64,000 nt of DNA from Hyunsoonleella aquatilis (GTDB taxonomy: Bacteria > Bacteroidota > Bacteroidia > Flavobacteriales > Flavobacteriaceae), in NCBI RefSeq assembly GCF_014270105.1, contig NZ_JACNMF010000001.1, forward strand, positions 372,001-436,000. Reading direction: 5' to 3'. The position numbers and the translations under genes are program-made. The notes under the pieces are model-generated. The model was not told the DNA's origin and ran no database searches. It saw nothing but the letters and a program-made list of their open reading frames with translations. Positions 16,605-23,895 of this stretch are shown in pieces. Every line of letters begins with the position of its first letter. Position 1 is the stretch's first letter.

Positions 16605-16849
16605 TTTTAGCTGAACATTTTGAAACCTGTTTCTACGTTCGGGCTTTTGAAAATTAGGAAGTCATATTCAAAAGCAGCTTATAGATTAAGCGACCGGATT
16701 TTAAAGCTAACTTCCGCTTTTCCGATTAATGCAGTGCAGCACGAGTACGCTTTCGTGCCTACAACCAGCAAAACTTTCCGTATTTGATAATTATTTGTTA
16801 TTCCCGTAACCTGTAGTTTATACATTTTTAACATTTATAACAACACAAA
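16605..16849 (+). ncRNA. Candidate structured leader RNA upstream of arginine decarboxylase
   Basis: The region between the promoter and the speA start has no open reading frame of note but several potential helices. GCTTA-TAGAT-TAAGC (16678-16692) and CACGA...TCGTG (16740-16758) are local stems, and GGAAGT (16658-16663) can pair with ACTTCC (16712-16717) over a longer distance. The length and pairing suggest a cis-regulatory RNA, for example one sensing arginine or a polyamine. I do not recognise a named riboswitch class in it. Confidence 0.35.
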
Positions 16850-18298
16850 TTGAATACAAAATATATTGATTTAATCAATCAAACTTTTAATTTTCCTCAG
16901 GAAGAGTTTAAGGTTGATAAAGGACAGTTGCATTTTCATGGAATAGATTTAATGCAGTTGACAAAACAATATGGTGCACCGTTAAAATTCACCTATTTAC
17001 CACAAATTTCAAACAATATTAACAGGGCAAAACAATGGTTTAGGAGTGCCATGGAAAAGCATGATTATCAGGGTAGTTACAACTACTGCTATTGTACAAA
17101 GAGTAGCCATTTTAAGCATGTTTTGGACGAGGCTTTAAAGAATGATATTCATATTGAAACGTCTTCGGCATTTGATATTGATATTGTGGAGCGTTTAAAG
17201 TCTGAGGGCAAAATTAACAATGATACCTATGTGCTTAGTAATGGGTTTAAGCGTGCCCAATATATTACGAATATAGCCCGATTGATTAATAACGGCCATA
17301 AAAACGCCATTCCTATTATTGATAACTATGAGGAAATCGATTTGTTGTCCAAAGAGATTGAAGGAAAATTTAATATTGGTATCCGCATAGCATCGGAGGA
17401 AGAGCCCAAGTTTGAATTTTACACCTCCCGATTGGGCATTGGATATAAGAATATAGTGCCGTTTTATAAGAATCAAATCGCCAATAATGCCAAGGTTGAA
17501 CTCAAGATGCTCCACTTTTTTATCAACACGGGTATTCGCGATAACGCCTACTATTGGAACGAGCTTTTAAAATGTTTGAGGGTTTATACTAGTTTGAAAA
17601 AGATTTGTCCGTCATTGGATAGTTTGAACATTGGTGGTGGTTTTCCGATAAAAAATTCATTGGCTTTTGATTATGATTACGAATATTTGGTTGATGAGAT
17701 CATCAATCAAATCAAACTGACCTGTGAAGATGAAGAGGTGGATGTCCCCCATATTTTTACAGAGTTTGGAAGTTTTACGGTTGGTGAAAGCGGGGGTGCT
17801 ATTTATGAAGTGCTTTACCAAAAACAGCAAAACGACCGCGAAAAGTGGAATATGATCAACTCCTCGTTTATTACTACCCTACCAGATACTTGGGCTATTA
17901 GCAAACGTTTTATTCTATTGGCCGTAAACCGCTGGCAGGATAGCTACGAACGAATTTTGCTAGGCGGATTAACCTGTGATAGCGACGATTACTATAACAG
18001 TGAACAGCACATGAACGCCATTTATTTGCCCAAATACCATAAGGAAAAACCATTGTACATTGGGTTTTTTAATACTGGGGCGTATCAGGAAACCATTGGT
18101 GGTTTTGGTGGCTTGCAACACTGTTTGATTCCGTCTCCAAAGCATATTTTGATTGATAGGAATGCTGATGGCAACCTCACGACCAAGTTATTTAGTGAAC
18201 AACAAAAAAGTGAAGACTTACTTAAAATATTGGGTTACCAAAAGGCGCATCTACCTACTATAAAGGAGGATGCCGTGGAAGTAACCTCTGAATTCTAA
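16850..18298 (+). CDS. speA: Biosynthetic arginine decarboxylase
   Basis: A PLP enzyme of the alanine-racemase-like fold that converts arginine to agmatine. The 482-residue protein carries the PLP lysine in YCTKSSH (Lys84), the mid-barrel HFFINTGIRDN, the phosphate-binding run LNIGGGFP, and the C-terminal active-site ICGLTCDSDD-like segment as LGGLTCDSDDYY. The start is TTG at 16850; no ATG fits and the N-terminus MNTKYIDLINQTFNFPQEEF is the expected one. It is the compact Bacteroidota form, shorter than E. coli SpeA. It leads the polyamine operon, eight bases before speB. Confidence 0.92.
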   Translation: MNTKYIDLINQTFNFPQEEFKVDKGQLHFHGIDLMQLTKQYGAPLKFTYLPQISNNINRAKQWFRSAMEKHDYQGSYNYCYCTKSSHFKHVLDEALKNDIHIETSSAFDIDIVERLKSEGKINNDTYVLSNGFKRAQYITNIARLINNGHKNAIPIIDNYEEIDLLSKEIEGKFNIGIRIASEEEPKFEFYTSRLGIGYKNIVPFYKNQIANNAKVELKMLHFFINTGIRDNAYYWNELLKCLRVYTSLKKICPSLDSLNIGGGFPIKNSLAFDYDYEYLVDEIINQIKLTCEDEEVDVPHIFTEFGSFTVGESGGAIYEVLYQKQQNDREKWNMINSSFITTLPDTWAISKRFILLAVNRWQDSYERILLGGLTCDSDDYYNSEQHMNAIYLPKYHKEKPLYIGFFNTGAYQETIGGFGGLQHCLIPSPKHILIDRNADGNLTTKLFSEQQKSEDLLKILGYQKAHLPTIKEDAVEVTSEF

Positions 18299-18306
18299 TT
18301 AATACA

Positions 18307-19245
18307 ATGAATACTAAAACTTACGCTGGAATTCCACAGGAATTCGCGAAATTGGAACAAGCAAAAATTGTTTTAATCCCCGTGCCCTATGATGGCACTA
18401 GCACTTGGCAAAAGGGTGCCGATAAAGGCCCTCAAGCATTTTTGGAAGCTTCAGAAAACATGGAGCTGTATGATATTGAAACCGATACCGAGGTGTATCG
18501 ACAAGGCGTTTATTTGGCGGCACCGGTAACTGAAAATACTTCGGCGGAAACTATGGTGGAGGCCGTGCACCAAACTACTAAAAAATACATCAAAAAAAAT
18601 AAGTTTGTGACCCTTTTTGGAGGCGAGCATTCTATTTCAATAGGTAGTATTCGTGCGTTTAACGAGATGTTTCCCGGTTTAACAGTGCTTCATATCGATG
18701 CCCATGCCGATTTACGTAAATCTTATGAAGGCAGTAGTTGCAATCATGCTTGTGCGGTATATGAGGCCAGCCAAACTGCCAATTTAATTCAAGTAGGTAT
18801 TCGGTCTATGGATATCAAAGAGAAATCGGTGATGGATTTGGACAAAACGTATTTTGCACACGATATGGCAACCGATGATTCTTGGACGGATGCCGCCATT
18901 GACCAAATGACGGATAACGTATTCATAACCTTCGACTTGGATGCTTTTGATCCATCAATTGTACCGAGTACAGGAACGCCAGAGCCAGGTGGTCTGTTGT
19001 GGTACGAAACCTTGGAGTTTTTGAAACAAGTATTTGAAGAAAAAAATGTGGTGGGTTTTGATATTGTGGAATTATGTCCCAATCCAAACGAGAAGTCTTC
19101 AGACTTTTTGGCAGCCAAGTTATATTATAAAATGCTGAGTTATAAATTTATGAATGTTAATGAGGAAGACGATTTCGATAATACATACGAAGCAGAATAT
19201 AACAAAAGATCAACATCAAAATTTATAGAAGATGACAACTACTAA
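18307..19245 (+). CDS. speB: Agmatinase
   Basis: This ureohydrolase splits agmatine into putrescine and urea at a binuclear manganese centre. All metal motifs are present: GGEHS (105-109), DAHAD (131-135), and FDLDAFDPS (209-217), plus TPEPGG. Residues total 312. It follows speA at eight bases and overlaps the next gene by 14, so the two steps arginine to agmatine to putrescine are encoded together. An acidic C-terminal tail (NVNEEDDFDNTYEAEY) extends beyond the core. Confidence 0.95.
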   Translation: MNTKTYAGIPQEFAKLEQAKIVLIPVPYDGTSTWQKGADKGPQAFLEASENMELYDIETDTEVYRQGVYLAAPVTENTSAETMVEAVHQTTKKYIKKNKFVTLFGGEHSISIGSIRAFNEMFPGLTVLHIDAHADLRKSYEGSSCNHACAVYEASQTANLIQVGIRSMDIKEKSVMDLDKTYFAHDMATDDSWTDAAIDQMTDNVFITFDLDAFDPSIVPSTGTPEPGGLLWYETLEFLKQVFEEKNVVGFDIVELCPNPNEKSSDFLAAKLYYKMLSYKFMNVNEEDDFDNTYEAEYNKRSTSKFIEDDNY

Positions 19246-20209
19246 AGGGCCAATTTCAAAATTTATAGAACAACACTATTTGCATTTTAACGCGGCCGCT
19301 TTGGTGGATGCAGCAAGAGGCTATGAGTCACAATTAAATAATGGTGCCAAAATGTTGGTATCCCTGGCTGGGGCTATGAGTACGGCAGAGTTGGGCAAAA
19401 GTTTTGCCGAAATGATCCGTCAGGATAAAGTGCAAATCATTTCCTGTACCGGTGCTAACTTGGAGGAAGACATTATGAATTTGGTAGCCCATTCGCATTA
19501 TAAACGGGTGCCGCATTATAGGGATTTAACCCCTAAGCAAGAATGGGATTTGCTGGAAAAAGGGCTTAATAGAGTAACTGATACCTGCATTCCTGAGGAA
19601 GAGGCTTTCCGAAGGTTGCAACAACATATATATGAGATTTGGAAAGATGCCGAATCCAAGGGCGAGCGTTATTTGCCTCACGAATACATGTATAAAATGT
19701 TGCTTTCCGGCGTTTTGGAGCAATATTATGAGATAGATGTAAAGGATTCGTGGATGTATGCGGCGGCGGAGAAGAATTTGCCTATTGTTTGCCCAGGTTG
19801 GGAAGACAGTACTATGGGCAATATTTTTGCAAGCTATGTGCTTAAAGGGGAATTAAAGGCGTCCACCATGAAATCGGGCATAGAATATATGACTTTTTTG
19901 GCCGATTGGTACACCAAGAATTCAAAGAATGGTATCGGTTTTTTTCAAATTGGTGGTGGAATAGCTGGAGATTTCCCTATTTGCGTGGTGCCAATGTTAT
20001 ACCAGGACATGGAACGTACCGATACACCGTTTTGGAGCTATTTTTGCCAAATTAGTGATTCAACAACAAGCTACGGTTCCTATTCTGGTGCCGTGCCAAA
20101 TGAGAAAATCACCTGGGGAAAACTGGGTATCGATACGCCAAAATTTATTATAGAAAGTGATGCAACTATTGTTGCGCCATTAATTTTTGCTTATCTTTTG
20201 GGTTGGTAA
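19232..20209 (+). CDS. Deoxyhypusine-synthase-like aminobutyltransferase
   Basis: A 325-residue NAD-dependent DHS-family protein. The NAD-fold segment AKMLVSLAGAMSTAELGK, CTGANLEEDIMNL, and the catalytic-lysine block SGAVPNEKITWGK (Lys297) align with human DHS (SGARPDEAVSWGK). Eukaryotic DHS moves the aminobutyl group of spermidine to eIF5A; bacteria lack eIF5A. Plant homospermidine synthase arose from DHS and uses putrescine as acceptor. Location directly after the putrescine-forming genes therefore suggests polyamine aminobutyl transfer, for example homospermidine synthesis. Start ATG lies 14 bases inside speB, indicating coupling. Confidence 0.85.
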   Translation: MTTTKGPISKFIEQHYLHFNAAALVDAARGYESQLNNGAKMLVSLAGAMSTAELGKSFAEMIRQDKVQIISCTGANLEEDIMNLVAHSHYKRVPHYRDLTPKQEWDLLEKGLNRVTDTCIPEEEAFRRLQQHIYEIWKDAESKGERYLPHEYMYKMLLSGVLEQYYEIDVKDSWMYAAAEKNLPIVCPGWEDSTMGNIFASYVLKGELKASTMKSGIEYMTFLADWYTKNSKNGIGFFQIGGGIAGDFPICVVPMLYQDMERTDTPFWSYFCQISDSTTSYGSYSGAVPNEKITWGKLGIDTPKFIIESDATIVAPLIFAYLLGW

Positions 20210-20210
20210 A

Positions 20211-21746
20211 ATGAAGGTAGAAAAGATTGAAAATATTGAGCTTAAGTTCCTCACTGTTGACGACTTTGAAGAACTTAAAATAGCAACCTTGGAATCTTAC
20301 GACGGGATACTGGATTCCTATTGGAAAAAACATCACATTGAACAGCTAACTACTTTGTTTCCTGAAGGTCAGGTGGTCATTAAAATTGACGGGCAATTGG
20401 CCGGGTGCGCATTGTCTTTAATTGTGGATTATGATACAATTGATGATAACCATACCTATGCCGATATTATTGAAGGTGATTCTTTTAAAAGGCATAACCC
20501 CAATGGCGATGTGCTGTATGGTATTGACGTGTTTATCAAACCCGAATTTAGAGGTTTGCGTTTGGGCCGCCGTTTATACGATTACCGTAAAGAAGTTTGC
20601 GAAAATTTAAACTTAAAAGGGATTGTATTTGGTGGAAGAATGCCAAACTACCACAAATACAAGGATTTATCACCAAAGGCATACATAGAAAAAGTAAAGC
20701 GAAAAGAAATCCACGATCCTGTTCTAAATTTTCAGATTTCCAACGATTTTCACCCTGTTAGGGTATTAAAAGGTTATTTAGAAGGCGATTCCGCCTCAAA
20801 TGAGTACGCCGTTTTAATGGAATGGGATAATATTTATTATACCAAACCTTCAAAAAAGGCGGCCACTGTAAAAACCATTGTCCGTTTGGGGCTTATTCAA
20901 TGGCAAATGAGAAGCTATGAAAACCTTGATGCGCTGATGCAACAGGTAGAATACTTTATAGATAGCGTGGCAGCATACAGAAGTGATTTTGCTTTATTGC
21001 CCGAGTTTTTCAATGCGCCGTTAATGGCAGAGTTTAATCATCTGCACGAACCAGATGCTATTAGGGAGTTGGCTAAATTCACGCATAAAATAGTGGATAA
21101 ACTGAAAGAACTATCAATAAGCTACAATATTAACATTATCAGTGGCAGTATGCCCGAAGTGGTTGAAAACAAGCTACACAATGTAGGATATCTCTGTAAA
21201 AGAGATGGCAGTGTAGAACGTTACGAGAAAATCCATGTTACCCCAGATGAGGCCAAGGTATGGGGTATGCAAAAAGGAAACAAATTGCAGACCTTTGATA
21301 CTGATTGTGGAAAAATTGGTGTATTGATTTGTTATGACTCTGAATTCCCTGAGCTTTCACGATTGTTGGCTGATGAAGGAATGGATATATTGTTTGTTCC
21401 TTTTTTAACCGATACTCAAAATGGCTATTCTAGGGTGCGTTTGTGTGCACAGGCAAGGGCAATTGAAAATGAGTGTTATGTTGCTATTGCAGGCAGTGTG
21501 GGCAATTTACCTAATGTGAATAATATGGATATTCAATACGCCCAATCTGCGGTATTTACACCTTGCGACTTTTCCTTTCCCAGTAATGGTATTAAAGCAG
21601 AGGCAACGCCAAACACAGAAATGATTTTGGTTGCTGATGTAGATATTAGTCTTTTAAGGGAGTTACATTCATTTGGAGCCGTGAAGAATTTAAAGGACAG
21701 AAGAAAAGATTTTTACGATGTTGTTAGGAAACAAAATGATAAATAG
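20211..21746 (+). CDS. GNAT acetyltransferase-nitrilase fusion protein
   Basis: With the ATG at 20211, two bases after the previous stop, the protein has 511 residues. Residues about 1-215 form a GNAT domain with the acetyl-CoA loop RGLRLGRRLYDYR. Residues about 230-505 form a carbon-nitrogen hydrolase with a complete triad: Glu265 (LLPEFF), Lys340 (YEKIHVTP) and Cys374 (VLICYDSEFPE). The nitrilase family includes N-carbamoylputrescine amidase and omega-amidases. In this operon a polyamine-derived amide, carbamoyl or acetyl compound is a likely substrate, but that is inferred from context. Confidence 0.88.
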   Translation: MKVEKIENIELKFLTVDDFEELKIATLESYDGILDSYWKKHHIEQLTTLFPEGQVVIKIDGQLAGCALSLIVDYDTIDDNHTYADIIEGDSFKRHNPNGDVLYGIDVFIKPEFRGLRLGRRLYDYRKEVCENLNLKGIVFGGRMPNYHKYKDLSPKAYIEKVKRKEIHDPVLNFQISNDFHPVRVLKGYLEGDSASNEYAVLMEWDNIYYTKPSKKAATVKTIVRLGLIQWQMRSYENLDALMQQVEYFIDSVAAYRSDFALLPEFFNAPLMAEFNHLHEPDAIRELAKFTHKIVDKLKELSISYNINIISGSMPEVVENKLHNVGYLCKRDGSVERYEKIHVTPDEAKVWGMQKGNKLQTFDTDCGKIGVLICYDSEFPELSRLLADEGMDILFVPFLTDTQNGYSRVRLCAQARAIENECYVAIAGSVGNLPNVNNMDIQYAQSAVFTPCDFSFPSNGIKAEATPNTEMILVADVDISLLRELHSFGAVKNLKDRRKDFYDVVRKQNDK

Positions 21747-21800
21747 TATATTTAGAACAGAAATACTAAATCCAAATCATTAGAAGCAAAGACCAACCTT

Positions 21801-22124
21801 ATGAAAAATAGAAATGACAACTTAAAAAGAGTCATCGTAGATTTCAAAAAACTCACCCCTGAGATTTTAGCCTTGCTCGTAGAAAAATATCCAGATGGTT
21901 ACGATGATGATCATATTATATCTTTTAGAAACCAGCATAATGAGATAGTTGAAGCCGTTGAAGTCACAACTAAGGACACCAAGTATTTGGTAAAGGTAAG
22001 CACCAAACTAGCTGTGACTATGGAGAACTACGATGAGGATGATTACGAGGATTATGACGATGACGATCCTGAAGCGGTTCAGGACCCCGATATTTCTGAT
22101 GAAGATTCAGACGATAACGATTAA
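21801..22124 (+). CDS. Small protein with acidic tail, function unknown
   Basis: The 107 residues divide into a globular N-terminal part (LKRVIVDFKKLTPEILALLVEKYPDGY) and a tail of about 35 residues made almost only of Asp and Glu (YDEDDYEDYDDDDPEAV). It follows the GNAT-nitrilase gene by 54 bases and precedes another small acidic protein by 20. No known domain is recognised. The polyanionic tail could bind cationic partners such as polyamines or basic proteins; this is speculation from composition and position. Confidence 0.72.
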   Translation: MKNRNDNLKRVIVDFKKLTPEILALLVEKYPDGYDDDHIISFRNQHNEIVEAVEVTTKDTKYLVKVSTKLAVTMENYDEDDYEDYDDDDPEAVQDPDISDEDSDDND

Positions 22125-22144
22125 TATATTTTTTCACTTTTATT

Positions 22145-22366
22145 ATGAGAATTGCCGCTTTTAAGTACTACAAAAACGGTTATTATACGTTTTGGTTTGA
22201 AAATGGTGAGGAACTGGCTTTTGAAGAAGTGCACCCTCGCATTTTAAAACAATTCGACCTAAAAAACGACAAAAGTTTAAGGGACAAGGATTTCAAGATT
22301 ACCTTTGTTGAGGATGGTGACGACGAGGACCCGATCTATCGTGTTGATAGTTTAAAGCCCTTGTAG
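22145..22366 (+). CDS. Small cytoplasmic beta-domain protein, function unknown
   Basis: A 73-residue protein, probably a small beta-barrel. Its core LAFEEVHPRILKQFDLKNDKSLRDKDFKITF is clearly related in pattern to the secreted protein at 22569-22952 (LTFQSIAEPALSLFDLNADTFVGTKFKVTF). No signal peptide. It probably shares a transcript with the acidic protein just upstream. Confidence 0.7.
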   Translation: MRIAAFKYYKNGYYTFWFENGEELAFEEVHPRILKQFDLKNDKSLRDKDFKITFVEDGDDEDPIYRVDSLKPL

Positions 22367-22440
22367 CCTCTTTACCATTTTGTATAGATGGTAATGATTG
22401 GAAGTTCGTCTTTTTGTTATAAGCAAGTTTATCGAAAGTT

Positions 22441-22519
22441 GATGTGAAAACATCTTTTGTATAATAATAAAACGTATATTTATTTGACCGCTACGGAAGT
22501 TCCTTTTTGAACTTCTTTT
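22441..22519 (+). terminator. Hairpins in the gap before the secreted paralogue
   Basis: The 202-base gap contains GATGT-GAAA-ACATC followed by TTTTG (22441-22458), a possible weak terminator for the upstream small genes. It also contains GAAGTTC (22496-22502) with GAACTTC (22509-22515) and a CTTTTT loop, followed by TTTTA, which may be a second terminator or a leader hairpin for the next gene. A promoter-like TATATTTA lies between them near 22475. Confidence 0.4.
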
Positions 22520-22568
22520 AGTGGCATGTTTTTTGAAACGATAGATTTAAAGATATAAATTCATTACA

Positions 22569-22952
22569 ATGAAAACAAAAACTAGAATACTTGCTTTGGG
22601 CAGTTTATTGTTAATTGCCTTTTCTTTTATGAGCTTTACTGCTGAGAAGTCTAAAGCCAACACTTCGGCACATATGTTGGAGCAGGAGGGATTAATCGTT
22701 TATGCTACCTACGATGGGAAAGAAGATTACGGGTACAATTTTGTAACCACGGATAAAAACGGTGAAGAAAGAACCTTAACTTTTCAGAGCATAGCTGAGC
22801 CGGCGCTTAGCCTTTTTGACTTGAACGCCGATACCTTTGTTGGCACTAAGTTTAAAGTCACCTTTACTAGGGACATCAAAGTGACCAAGGATGAGAACAA
22901 TATGGAAGACGAAGAGGAAATCAATACGATAACCAATTTAGAAAAGTTATAG
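22569..22952 (+). CDS. Secreted small beta-domain protein, function unknown
   Basis: The 127-residue protein begins with a signal peptide (TRILALGSLLLIAFSFMSFTA). The mature part repeats the pattern of the cytoplasmic neighbour: a beta hairpin (GLIVYATYDGKEDYGYNFVT), then LFDLNADTFVGTKFKVTF and an acidic stretch (EDEEEINTITNLEKL). The two appear to be a duplicated pair, one kept in the cytoplasm and one exported. No catalytic residues are evident. Confidence 0.72.
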   Translation: MKTKTRILALGSLLLIAFSFMSFTAEKSKANTSAHMLEQEGLIVYATYDGKEDYGYNFVTTDKNGEERTLTFQSIAEPALSLFDLNADTFVGTKFKVTFTRDIKVTKDENNMEDEEEINTITNLEKL

Positions 22953-23019
22953 GTTTTACCCGCTTTGAACTTATAAAGAAATGGGTTTCTGAAAAGAAGC
23001 CTTTTTTTATGCCCCAATT

Positions 23020-23895
23020 TTAAAGCACCACTTTTAGCAGGTCATAATATTCCTTGGTAATGTGTAGGCCGTTGTGTCCAGCATCCGTAATAAAATGAAG
23101 CGTGATGTCGGGCTTTAGCACCAGTAGTTTTTTGGAATTGGTTTCTGGATTTACCAGAAAATCTTTGGTACCATGAAATATATGAATAGGGCATTTTACC
23201 TGTTGCACAAATTTATAATTGGGAATATCGTATTTAATCAAAAATTTAGGTACCGGAGGTGCAATTTCTTCAGAAACCAAAGTTTTCCAAGAGTAATACG
23301 GGGCATTTAAAATGAGCATTTTAGGTTTATTTCGAGAGGCCACGTAGCTGGCGGCACCCGTGCCCAAAGAAAAGCCCAGCACGGTAATATCTTTTTCCTC
23401 ATAACGTGTTTTGGTGTAATCGTACACCTTTTGGGCGTCGGATAAAAACTCATCGCTATTGCAATAACCCCCATCGCTTTTGCCATAGCCCCGATAGTCC
23501 ACAAATATAATATCGTAGTTGTTTTCTAAAAAAAGATGTGCACGCTTTCCCCAATCGTGAATGGCTCCGGCATTACCGTGGAAGTATAAAATAACCCCTT
23601 TTGATGCTTCAGCTTTAAACAGGACGGCGTTTAAAAAAATATTGTCTTCTACCTCAATGTTAATTTCCTCAAAAGGTTCTTTAAATTCAAACCTATAGTC
23701 CTTGCTTAATATTTTTGGATTGAAGAAGAAGCGCTCCTGCTTAAAATATAAAAACACCAGGGAGGCCAAATAAATTACGATTAGGGCAATAATAGTCCGC
23801 GCTAAGCGTCTAAGTATTTTTCTGAAATTAATTCTCAACAGGCTTTCTTTTAAAGTGTTCAAACAAAAATACGGTATAAACCACCACATATTCAA
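23020..23895 (-). CDS. Membrane-anchored alpha/beta hydrolase
   Basis: The core matches ABHD13-like serine hydrolases: LYFHGNAG oxyanion motif, FVDYRGYGKS, nucleophile GFSLGTGAAS, acid in FHGTKDFLVN and histidine in DAGHNGLH. One transmembrane helix (TIIALIVIYLASLVFLYF) near residues 35-52 anchors it. The ATG at 23895 makes it overlap the upstream glycosyltransferase by 68 bases. A TTG at 23838 would overlap by only 11 and may be the true start, since the first 19 residues look unconserved. Substrate unknown. Confidence 0.82.
   Translation of the reverse strand: MNMWWFIPYFCLNTLKESLLRINFRKILRRLARTIIALIVIYLASLVFLYFKQERFFFNPKILSKDYRFEFKEPFEEINIEVEDNIFLNAVLFKAEASKGVILYFHGNAGAIHDWGKRAHLFLENNYDIIFVDYRGYGKSDGGYCNSDEFLSDAQKVYDYTKTRYEEKDITVLGFSLGTGAASYVASRNKPKMLILNAPYYSWKTLVSEEIAPPVPKFLIKYDIPNYKFVQQVKCPIHIFHGTKDFLVNPETNSKKLLVLKPDITLHFITDAGHNGLHITKEYYDLLKVVL

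Noticed and set aside
19232-20209. True deoxyhypusine synthase acting on eIF5A
   Set aside because: Bacteria lack eIF5A; the operon context supports a small-molecule acceptor.
20187-20210. Longer start of the GNAT-nitrilase fusion
   Set aside because: It overlaps the DHS-like gene; the ATG at 20211 is two bases after that gene's stop and gives the usual N-terminus.
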